A DNA stretch of 5,287 nt, from contig CAMVPJ010000053.1 of the NCBI GenBank assembly GCA_947169395.1, positions 1 through 5,287 on the forward strand, read 5' to 3'. The DNA is from an uncultured Caryophanales bacterium (GTDB taxonomy: Bacteria > Bacillota_I > Bacilli_A > RF39 > UBA660). The number at the start of each line of letters is the position of its first letter. The first letter of the stretch is position 1. Below, one piece after another: positions 1 through 5,287 of this stretch. Position numbers and translations under genes: made by a program. The notes under the pieces were generated by a model, which did not search any database, was not told the DNA's origin, and saw only the letters and a program-made list of their open reading frames with translations.

Positions 1-46
1 GCTAAATAATCATATATTTTTTCATTTTAAATTAATTTACTCTTTT

Positions 47-76
47 TTGCTGAAAATTTTAATCACGTTTTATAAT
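47..76 (+). promoter_or_regulatory. Candidate promoter of the XRE regulator gene
   Basis: A perfect TATAAT lies at 71-76, and a weak -35-like TTGCTG lies at 47-52 with an 18-base spacer. A second TATAAT at 85-90 has no acceptable -35 partner at normal spacing, so the first is preferred. The implied start near 83 leaves a leader of roughly 115 bases before the gene. The region is so AT-rich that -10 look-alikes are expected by chance, so this is only moderately supported. Confidence 0.4.
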
Positions 77-81
77 TTTAG

Positions 82-98
82 TTGTATAATATATACAA
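82..98. promoter_or_regulatory. Perfect 7-3-7 palindrome, candidate operator
   Basis: The arms TTGTATA (82-88) and TATACAA (92-98) are exact reverse complements separated by three bases. The site covers the second TATAAT and the predicted transcription start of the downstream XRE gene. The left arm TTGTATA recurs alone at 131-137 in the leader. Small XRE repressors usually bind short palindromes as dimers and often regulate themselves, so an autoregulatory operator is plausible. This is inference; the sequence shows only the symmetry and position. Confidence 0.4.
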
Positions 99-198
99 AA
101 AATATAAGATATGAACTGCTTATAGACTACTTGTATATTATCTTTTATATGCATTCATGAGAAAATATAAGTGATTATTTATACGAAGGAGGAAAATT

Positions 199-432
199 AT
201 GAAACAAGATATATATAATACAATCGGTAAAAATATTCAAAAATATAGAAAGATTAAAGGAATTAAACAACACGATTTAGCTCAAGGATTATTTTTAAGT
301 GATAGCTTTATTGCAAAACTAGAATCTAAAACAAGACAAACTATTTCAATAGATACTCTAGAACAAATTGCAGATTTCCTTGAAGTAGATATTACCGTAT
401 TCTTTGATAAAAGTGTTTTCAAAACAAAATAA
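199..432 (+). CDS. Small XRE-family (Cro/C1-type) helix-turn-helix regulator
   Basis: This 77-residue protein is almost entirely one HTH_3 domain (about residues 7-70), with no extra sensor or oligomerisation domain. The pattern is typical of the family: 'IGKNIQKYRKIKGIKQHDLA' forms helices 1 and 2, 'SDSFIAKLES' (about 34-43) is the recognition helix, and 'ISIDTLEQIADFLEVDITVFF' gives the final helices that complete the fold and dimer surface. It should be a cytoplasmic DNA-binding protein, most likely a repressor. The start is firm: AAGGAGG at 186-192 sits six bases before the ATG. The stop overlaps a terminator, so the gene is monocistronic. A 17-base palindrome over its promoter suggests autoregulation. 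Its wider targets cannot be named; phage-repressor, toxin-antitoxin and general regulatory versions look alike at this size, and no toxin or phage gene lies beside it on the same strand. Confidence 0.9.
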   Translation: MKQDIYNTIGKNIQKYRKIKGIKQHDLAQGLFLSDSFIAKLESKTRQTISIDTLEQIADFLEVDITVFFDKSVFKTK

Positions 433-456
433 GAGACCCGCGTCTCTTTTTATTTT
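431..456 (+). terminator. Intrinsic terminator of the XRE gene, probably bidirectional
   Basis: The arms AAGAGAC (431-437) and GTCTCTT (442-448) pair perfectly around a four-base CCGC loop and run into TTTTTATTTT on the + strand. Read on the - strand, the same hairpin is followed by TTATTTTGTTTT, so it can also end transcription of the convergent gene, whose stop codon (450-452) lies inside the + strand T-tract. It is one of the few GC-richer spots in the neighbourhood, which supports a real stem. Confidence 0.85.
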
Positions 457-1643
457 AAATTTTCAATCTCTTCATAAAATGGATTGATTCTTTTTAGCAA
501 CACCTTATCCCTTTCGCTAGTGTTATCTCTTAAATTCTTTAATACTTGTTTATCATATATTTCTGAGTTAAACTCATAGAATTTTTTAATAATATATTCT
601 AATAAGTATTCATAGTTAAATAACCTATTAAGAATTACATTTTCTTCTACTACTTTAATAAAAGTTAATTCATCATTATCATAAATATTCTTTAATTTAA
701 TATTCTCATACACATTAGAACACAAGTATTTTGACCATTTATCTATATTATAATCCATTGAACTAGATTTAATAATCTTAACTGTATTTTTAATAACATC
801 ATTAAAGTTATTTATACCATCATAAGAATCTTTAATCATATCATTTATTACTCTAATAGTAATTCTTCCTACTTCAATACTCTTTAATTCTTCATTGTTA
901 TAATACATACTAAAGTATCTTTTAAACATCATTATACTAAATGGACATATATTAATTACATTATTAATCTTATTTTTATTAATTATATTAGTGATTATTG
1001 CATCCTTACCTTTTTTATCAAGATTAGAATATATATAGAATATATCTAATATCTCATCAATATAACTATTAAATATATCTATAACTTCATTTACATTTTC
1101 AACATCATTTAATGAATTATATATATCAATAAACCTAGTATCTTCATCTACGTAATAATCATCAGTATCCACTATATTAGTATATGTTGCCATATAACTA
1201 TAAAAAATACTAGATAAATATAACTTTATATAATTAATCTCACTATTCTTATTAATACCATAAAACTCATTTAATCCATCAATTACACTTTTATTATCCT
1301 CAATTAAGTCTTGTAACTCATCTACATTATTAAAATAATATTCTAAGTTATCATCCATTATCTTATATAAATCAGTAAATATTGCATTATCACTATTAAT
1401 ATCTTTTACCGCATAATAATCAAATAAACATGCACTTATATCTTTATTACTAACATTTATTTTATCAACACACATACTCTTCGCACACTTTTTATCTACA
1501 CCACATAAATCGGCATAATGATAAAATAATCTATCATATTCACTATCATCTTTTAGAGTAAGTGCAATTTTACTAATATAATTATCATCCACTACACTAA
1601 GTACCCTTTTTAATTCTAATAATAAATTATCTATATTATCCAT
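450..1643 (-). CDS. Orphan protein of 397 residues, probably soluble and mostly helical
   Basis: I do not recognise a family. The protein is acidic and very rich in Asn, Ile, Asp and Tyr. It has no signal peptide, no clear membrane segment and no sortase motif, and its alternating charged and aliphatic pattern reads as predominantly alpha-helical, so it is probably cytoplasmic. Near the N-terminus, His42, Cys47, Cys53 and Cys58 are close enough to suggest a metal site, but the spacing fits no standard zinc motif I know; further Cys are at 72, 233 and 308. The ATG is supported by GGGG at 1650-1653, six bases upstream, and by a promoter immediately before it, which leaves a very short leader. 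It converges on the XRE gene and follows typA with a terminator between, so neither neighbour is an operon partner. The uninterrupted length and proper signals argue for a real gene. Its function is unknown, and it may be lineage-restricted. Confidence 0.85.
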   Translation of the reverse strand: MDNIDNLLLELKRVLSVVDDNYISKIALTLKDDSEYDRLFYHYADLCGVDKKCAKSMCVDKINVSNKDISACLFDYYAVKDINSDNAIFTDLYKIMDDNLEYYFNNVDELQDLIEDNKSVIDGLNEFYGINKNSEINYIKLYLSSIFYSYMATYTNIVDTDDYYVDEDTRFIDIYNSLNDVENVNEVIDIFNSYIDEILDIFYIYSNLDKKGKDAIITNIINKNKINNVINICPFSIMMFKRYFSMYYNNEELKSIEVGRITIRVINDMIKDSYDGINNFNDVIKNTVKIIKSSSMDYNIDKWSKYLCSNVYENIKLKNIYDNDELTFIKVVEENVILNRLFNYEYLLEYIIKKFYEFNSEIYDKQVLKNLRDNTSERDKVLLKRINPFYEEIENLK

Positions 1644-1662
1644 AAGTATCCCCTGTACCTAT

Positions 1663-1690
1663 ATTATATTATAAAATTAAAATATTACAA
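1663..1690 (-). promoter_or_regulatory. Candidate promoter of the 397-residue orphan gene
   Basis: Read on the - strand, TTGTAA (1690-1685) and a perfect TATAAT (1668-1663) are separated by 16 bases. The predicted start near 1656 gives a leader of only about a dozen bases, just enough for the GGGG ribosome site. The promoter begins directly after the T-tract of the typA terminator, consistent with the orphan gene being its own unit. A second TATAAT at 1673-1668 is too close to this -35. Confidence 0.5.
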
Positions 1691-1691
1691 C

Positions 1692-1717
1692 AAAAAAGTT
1701 ACTAAAATTAGTAACTT
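1692..1717 (-). terminator. Intrinsic terminator of typA
   Basis: On the - strand the arms AAGTTACT (1717-1710) and AGTAACTT (1703-1696) pair perfectly, extendable by one A-T pair to a nine-base stem with a four-base loop. They are followed by a run of six T (1697-1692). The upstream arm begins inside the typA stop codon (1718-1716), so the hairpin starts exactly where translation ends. The stem has few G-C pairs, as is common in such AT-rich genomes. Confidence 0.8.
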
Positions 1718-3524
1718 ATGCCTTTTTACTATCAGCTTTCTTTCTAAGTTCAGTATTTAATATCTTCTTTCTAAGCCTAATATGTAGTGGTGTAACCTCT
1801 ACAAGTTCATCAGAATTAATGTAATCAAGTGCATACTCTAAAGTTATCTCTCTAGGTCTTTTTAACACAACAGTATGATCCTTACCTGCACTTCTTGTAT
1901 TAGTTAAATTTTTTCCCTTTACAACATTAACAGCAAGATCATTTTCTCTTGAGTGTTCTCCGACTATCATACCTTCATATATTTCTTCTCCAGGCTCAAC
2001 AAACATTACACCTCTATCTTCTAAGGCACCTAAAGCGTAGGCCGTAGACTTACCATTTTCCATAGATACAAGTACACCTAGTTTACGTTCACCAATATCA
2101 ACTGATTCATAAGGACGATATTCCTTAAAAGAATGATTCATTATACCATAACCTTTAGTAGTAGTCATAAAGTCAGTAGAAAAACCAATTAAACCACGAG
2201 ATGGAATATCATATAAAAGCCTTGTTTGTCCATTAACATTACTCATATTAATCATAACCGCACCACGAGTACCAAGTTGTTCAATAATACTTCCAACACA
2301 CTCTTCAGGACACTCTATTTGTAATTCTTCATAAGGTTCACATTTAACTCCATCAATTTCTTTAATAATAACCTCAGGTTTTGATACTTGAAGTTCATAT
2401 CCTTCACGACGCATATTTTCAATTAATATACCTAAGTGTAATTCACCACGACCTGATACAGTCCAAGATTCATTATCATAAGGTTTAATCTTTAAAGATA
2501 CATCTCTTTCTGTTTCTTTAGTAAGTCTTTCTTCAATCTTACGTGCAGTAACAAGTTTTCCTTCTTTACCACAGAAAGGACTTGTATTAACTCCAAAATT
2601 CATCTGTAATGTTGGTTCATCAATTCTAAGTAGTGGTAAAGCTTCTTCACTGCCTACTTCACATACAGTCTCCCCTACAGATATATCAGGTAATCCCGCA
2701 ATTGCGATAATATCTCCTGCTTCAGCTTCGTCGATCTCAATTCTTTTAAGTCCTAAAAATCCATAAAGTTTAGCAACCCTAAACTGTTTAATAGAACCAT
2801 CTACACGTACACAACTAACCATTTGATTAAGTTTAATCTTACCTCTTTTAACAAGACCAATACCAATTCTACCAACAAAATCATTATAATCAAGTAAAGC
2901 TGGTTGAAATTGTAAACTACCTTCACTTACCTTAGGATCAACCGCGTTATCAATAATTAAATCTAATACCTTAGTCATGTCTTCTTCTTGAGTAGCAGGA
3001 TCAGGTGAAAAGCTAGATGTTCCATTAACAGCCGATACATATGCAACAGGAAAATCTAAATCATCAATATCCGCACCTAAATCAATAAATAACTCCATTA
3101 CCTCATCTACTACTTCTTTAGGACGTGCCGCAGGCTTATCAACCTTATTTACAACAACAATAGGTTTAACATGAGCTTCCATAGCCTTCTTAAGTACAAA
3201 CCTAGTCTGAGGCATAGTACCTTCATAAGCATCAACAACTAGAATTACATTATCAACCATATTCATAATACGTTCAACTTCGCCGCCAAAATCAGCATGA
3301 CCTGGTGTATCAAGAATATTAATACGATAATCCTTATAATTAATAGCCGTAGTCTTAGCAAGAATAGTAATACCACGTTCACGTTCTATATCATTAGAAT
3401 CCATAACACGTTCCTGTACATTCTCATTCTCTCTAAAAGTACCAGACGCTTGTAATAACTTATCAACCAAAGTAGTCTTACCATGGTCAACATGCGCAAT
3501 AATAGCAATATTCTTCTTTTTCAT
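1716..3524 (-). CDS. typA: Ribosome-associated translational GTPase TypA/BipA
   Basis: This 602-residue protein has the usual length for the family (about 600-615). The five GTPase motifs are intact: G1 'AHVDHGKT' (10-17), G2 'RGITI' (50-54), G3 'DTPGHADF' (72-79) with the catalytic-type His76, G4 'NKVD' (126-129) and G5 'SAVNG' (164-168). A translation-factor beta-barrel (about 205-290) follows, then the EF-G III-like segment 'SGRGELHLGILIENMRREGY' (357-376), the EF-G V-like domain (about 395-475), and the BipA-specific C-terminal domain ending in a Lys-rich tail. TypA acts in the cytoplasm on the 70S ribosome or during 50S assembly and matters mainly under cold or other stress; that comes from family knowledge. 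AAGGAG (3537-3532) lies seven bases before the ATG. The gene has its own promoter and terminator. Arginine is read as AGA, AGG or CGT, with no CGA found by hand. Confidence 0.98.
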   Translation of the reverse strand: MKKKNIAIIAHVDHGKTTLVDKLLQASGTFRENENVQERVMDSNDIERERGITILAKTTAINYKDYRINILDTPGHADFGGEVERIMNMVDNVILVVDAYEGTMPQTRFVLKKAMEAHVKPIVVVNKVDKPAARPKEVVDEVMELFIDLGADIDDLDFPVAYVSAVNGTSSFSPDPATQEEDMTKVLDLIIDNAVDPKVSEGSLQFQPALLDYNDFVGRIGIGLVKRGKIKLNQMVSCVRVDGSIKQFRVAKLYGFLGLKRIEIDEAEAGDIIAIAGLPDISVGETVCEVGSEEALPLLRIDEPTLQMNFGVNTSPFCGKEGKLVTARKIEERLTKETERDVSLKIKPYDNESWTVSGRGELHLGILIENMRREGYELQVSKPEVIIKEIDGVKCEPYEELQIECPEECVGSIIEQLGTRGAVMINMSNVNGQTRLLYDIPSRGLIGFSTDFMTTTKGYGIMNHSFKEYRPYESVDIGERKLGVLVSMENGKSTAYALGALEDRGVMFVEPGEEIYEGMIVGEHSRENDLAVNVVKGKNLTNTRSAGKDHTVVLKRPREITLEYALDYINSDELVEVTPLHIRLRKKILNTELRKKADSKKA

Positions 3525-3552
3525 ACACTAACTCCTTTTTCACACAGAGACA

Positions 3553-3580
3553 ATTATACCACAAATCAAAAAAAAGTAAA
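3553..3580 (-). promoter_or_regulatory. typA promoter with extended -10
   Basis: On the - strand TATAAT (3558-3553) is preceded by TGG, giving the extended -10 form TGnTATAAT. TTTACT (3580-3575) fits four of six -35 positions at a 16-base spacer. The predicted start is near 3546, a leader of about 20 bases that includes the ribosome site. The -35 lies inside the downstream arm of the pilin gene's candidate terminator, and the spacer holds a run of eight T (3575-3568). Confidence 0.7.
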
Positions 3581-3598
3581 GTTTTGAATTTTACTTTT
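3568..3598 (-). terminator. Candidate terminator of the pilin-like gene
   Basis: On the - strand AAAAGTAAA (3598-3590) pairs with TTTACTTTT (3580-3572) across a nine-base loop, followed by more T (to 3568). Each arm has a single G or C, so the stem is weak, but its place 28 bases after the stop codon and the T-run fit a terminator. A second copy of the left arm, AAAAGTAAA at 3617-3609, could pair with the same right arm and form a longer-looped alternative. Confidence 0.5.
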
Positions 3599-3626
3599 GA
3601 ATTTTGAATTTACTTTTCAATTAATA

Positions 3627-5183
3627 CTATCCATATAAGAAATCTCCAGTACCTTGATTGTAATAAAACTTACCTTCTACCTTATCATATAAACAAGGTA
3701 CTCCCATTTTATCTAATACCGGAATATAATCTCGAACTATTTCATTATTAAGTGTAATCTTTGCTCCATAGACTCGAACTCCACTTGCATTTCCATATAC
3801 GTTACCCCAGTTTGCTCCAAAAATATAGCAAGATTGATTGTTGGTTGAAGTTACAGTAGAAATATTTTCTGACTTTTGAATCTCTCCATTAAGACTAATT
3901 TTACTAATATTATTATTTTCAAAATTTAGCCAAGTTTCAATAATATTAGTTGATGTAACATCTATTTTAGTAGATTCATCAGATCCAAGTCCTGATTCTT
4001 TCCAAGTAGTAGATGTCTTCTTATTACTTGTAAGTATGGCTCTGTTAGGACTTAACACTCCCATTACAACATCATCACCAGAATGGTCCTGAGAATTTTG
4101 ATACTTAATATAATATCCTGCTTCTGGTGTGTTTGAAGTAAATCCTGTATCAATATACTGTGTTCCTGTACTTTCTAAATAATTAATTTTTCTAATGTTT
4201 TTTCCCATATATGAATATTGAAACTCTCCTGTACCCTGATTATAATAGCACTTCTTACCTACCTTATCAAACATACAAGGTCTATTATTTGCATCTAATA
4301 CCGGAATATAATCTCGAACTATTTCATTATTAAGTGTAATCTTTGCTCCATAAACTCGTACTCCGCTTGCCATACCATATGCGCTATCAAAATTTGAGGC
4401 AAAAATATAGCAAGAACGATTGTTTGTTGAAGTTACAGTAGATATACTTTCTGATTTTTGAACTTCACCATTTAAACTTATTTTACTAATACTATTGTTT
4501 TCATAATTTAACCATGTTTCAATAATATCAGTCGGTAAAACGTCTATCATAGTAGAATCATCAGCTCCTACTCCTGATTGTTTCCAACTAGAACCAACTT
4601 TCTTATAATTTGTTAATATGCCTCTATTAGGACTTAACACTCCCATTACAGTATCATCACCAGAGTGGTCTCGATAATTTTGATATTTAATATAATATCC
4701 TGCTTCTGGTGTATTTGTGTTAAAACCTGTATCAATATACTGTGGTCCTGTACTTTCTAAGTATACTAAACGTTCATATTTTTTCCCTTCATTATCAACA
4801 AATATATTTTGATATTCAGATACATCACAATTATTTTTATTAACTATTTTATAACTAAAATCACTTTTTTTAATCATCATTATTACATCATCATATGCAA
4901 TATCATTATTTTTAAACAGATTATCTTTCACATATCCATTATCAACAAGTGTTTCTATAGATAAGCAATAACCATCAGCATCTTGAAACTCATCTTCATT
5001 ATCATTAACATATTTCTTTGCTTGTTCTATTATTACATCTTCTATCATTTTATTATTTGATTTCTTAGTTTTCTTTATTTGATTAATTATATTTGGAAAT
5101 GTTAGAAGTGCAATTAATGATATTATAATTATTACTGCCATTAATTCTACTAAAGTAAAACCATTTCTTTTATATTTATACAT
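3627..5183 (-). CDS. Type IV prepilin-like surface protein with two tandem lectin-like (LamG/ConA-like) domains
   Basis: The 518-residue protein begins with a class III leader, 'MYKYKRNG|FTLVE': cleavage after Gly8, Phe at +1 and Glu at +5, followed by a hydrophobic helix to about residue 29. A charged helix and a small pilin body run to about 130, including 'YCLSIETLVDNGYVKDNL', a pattern I associate with Gram-positive pseudopilins; Cys73 and Cys119 could form the usual pilin disulfide. Two modules follow, 133-326 and 327-518, each opening 'YLESTG.QYIDTGF' and closing 'VRDYIPVL...YYNQGTG.F'. That pattern resembles ConA/LamG-like domains of gut Bacillota surface and phage-fibre proteins; this is from memory, not a search. 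Cys258/303 and Cys452/497 are conserved between copies; Cys312 is unpaired. There is no sortase motif, so a pilus or membrane anchor through the N-helix is likely. GAAAGGTG (5198-5191) lies seven bases before the ATG. The gene stands alone, with no other pilin or secretion gene in view. Ligand binding or adhesion is inferred. Confidence 0.85.
   Translation of the reverse strand: MYKYKRNGFTLVELMAVIIIISLIALLTFPNIINQIKKTKKSNNKMIEDVIIEQAKKYVNDNEDEFQDADGYCLSIETLVDNGYVKDNLFKNNDIAYDDVIMMIKKSDFSYKIVNKNNCDVSEYQNIFVDNEGKKYERLVYLESTGPQYIDTGFNTNTPEAGYYIKYQNYRDHSGDDTVMGVLSPNRGILTNYKKVGSSWKQSGVGADDSTMIDVLPTDIIETWLNYENNSISKISLNGEVQKSESISTVTSTNNRSCYIFASNFDSAYGMASGVRVYGAKITLNNEIVRDYIPVLDANNRPCMFDKVGKKCYYNQGTGEFQYSYMGKNIRKINYLESTGTQYIDTGFTSNTPEAGYYIKYQNSQDHSGDDVVMGVLSPNRAILTSNKKTSTTWKESGLGSDESTKIDVTSTNIIETWLNFENNNISKISLNGEIQKSENISTVTSTNNQSCYIFGANWGNVYGNASGVRVYGAKITLNNEIVRDYIPVLDKMGVPCLYDKVEGKFYYNQGTGDFLYG
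3630..4205 (-). repeat. Second copy of the 582-base tandem lectin-like module
   Basis: This copy encodes residues 327-518 and runs right up to the stop codon. It aligns with the first copy at a constant offset of 194 residues (582 bases), with no gap. Bases 3711-3770 are identical to 4293-4352. It ends two residues short of the full period, which is simply the C-terminus. Confidence 0.9.
4206..4787 (-). repeat. First copy of the 582-base tandem lectin-like module
   Basis: This copy encodes residues 133-326, directly after the pilin body. By hand, residues 141-324 match 335-518 at about 139 of 184 positions. Differences cluster at 192-218 and 262-269 and near the C-terminal edge (298-311), while 'ASGVRVYGAKITLNNEIVRD' (272-291) is unchanged. 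The clustering suggests surface loops diverging on a fixed core. Confidence 0.9.
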
Positions 5184-5225
5184 AGTTATTCACCTTTCTT
5201 ATTCTTTGTAGTTTTATTTAACATC

Positions 5226-5254
5226 ATTATAGCATGTATACTATAAGATGTAAA
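5226..5254 (-). promoter_or_regulatory. Strong-looking promoter of the pilin-like gene
   Basis: On the - strand TTTACA (5254-5249) matches the -35 consensus at five of six positions, the spacer is exactly 17 bases, and TGCTATAAT (5234-5226) is an extended -10 with perfect TATAAT. The predicted start near 5219 gives a leader of about 35 bases. This is the best promoter in the window. Confidence 0.75.
5227..5246. promoter_or_regulatory. Inverted repeat over the pilin promoter, candidate operator
   Basis: TTATAG (5227-5232) and CTATAA (5241-5246) are exact reverse complements with an eight-base centre that itself contains most of GTATAC (5236-5241). The site spans the -10 and most of the spacer, where a bound repressor would block polymerase. 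AT-rich symmetry arises easily by chance, so this is tentative. Confidence 0.3.
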
Positions 5255-5287
5255 TTGATGAGTGAAATGTTCATTAGTTTATGATAG

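Noticed and set aside
1..60. End or start of a gene at the left edge of the window, including a - strand ATG near 30
   Set aside because: The - strand frame closes after seven codons and no terminator or coding pattern is visible; it appears to be non-coding AT-rich DNA.
111..125. Mini-ORF (ATG AAC TGC TTA TAG) in the XRE leader as a regulatory leader peptide
   Set aside because: It is only four codons, has no Shine-Dalgarno sequence, and there is no downstream hairpin that would suggest attenuation.
157..174. Mini-ORF of five codons ending in TGA just before the XRE ribosome site
   Set aside because: It has no ribosome site and is too short to support; it looks like chance.
199..1643. XRE regulator and 397-residue protein as a toxin-antitoxin or abortive-infection pair
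   Set aside because: The genes are convergent with separate promoters and a terminator between them, unlike the usual co-transcribed pair, and the larger protein shows no toxin motif that I recognise.
3627..5183. Phage tail fibre or other prophage remnant, suggested by the lectin-like C-terminal pattern
   Set aside because: The N-terminus is a clear class III prepilin signal, no phage structural gene is in view, and the typA neighbour is chromosomal housekeeping.
5255..5287. Divergent gene start (ATG at about 5258 on the + strand)
   Set aside because: The frame hits TGA TAG after eight codons and no ribosome site precedes it.
1..5287. Use of TGA as tryptophan (Mollicutes-type code)
   Set aside because: Every tryptophan I checked is TGG and the genes are complete under the standard bacterial code, so there is no evidence for recoding.

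Overview
The window is strongly AT-rich. Its four genes use TAA, TAA, TAA and TAG stops, read tryptophan only as TGG, and carry Bacillota-style signals: purine-rich Shine-Dalgarno sites, TATAAT -10 boxes with TG extensions, and hairpin-plus-T-tract terminators. Together with a pilin-like protein that ends in domains starting 'YLESTGTQYIDTGF', this suggests an uncultured, low-GC, gut-associated member of the Bacillota/Bacilli (RF39-like or a related 'CAG' lineage). The lineage is an inference from composition and remembered family patterns, not a proven assignment.

Layout from left to right: a promoter and leader region (1-198) feeds a small XRE-type repressor-like gene on the + strand (199-432). 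It converges on a gene for a 397-residue orphan protein on the - strand (450-1643), and a short hairpin between them can terminate in both directions. Next on the - strand come the translational GTPase gene typA/bipA (1716-3524) and a 518-residue prepilin-like protein carrying two tandem lectin-like domains (3627-5183). Each - strand gene has its own recognisable promoter, and the typA and pilin genes have their own terminators. The three are therefore probably separate transcription units in single file rather than one operon. No gene-free stretch exceeds 300 bases.

The standout gene is the pilin-like one. A class III (type IV pilin) leader and hydrophobic N-helix join a short pilin body with a possible disulfide, followed by two copies of a 194-residue module. 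The copies abut without any length difference, match at about 139 of 184 aligned residues (hand count), and share one 60-base stretch of perfect DNA identity. The inference is a pilus-tip or surface-displayed binding protein with a recently duplicated domain. TypA is housekeeping and orthodox. Nothing ties the small regulator or the 397-residue protein to the pilin in function, and neither has an assignable target from sequence alone.
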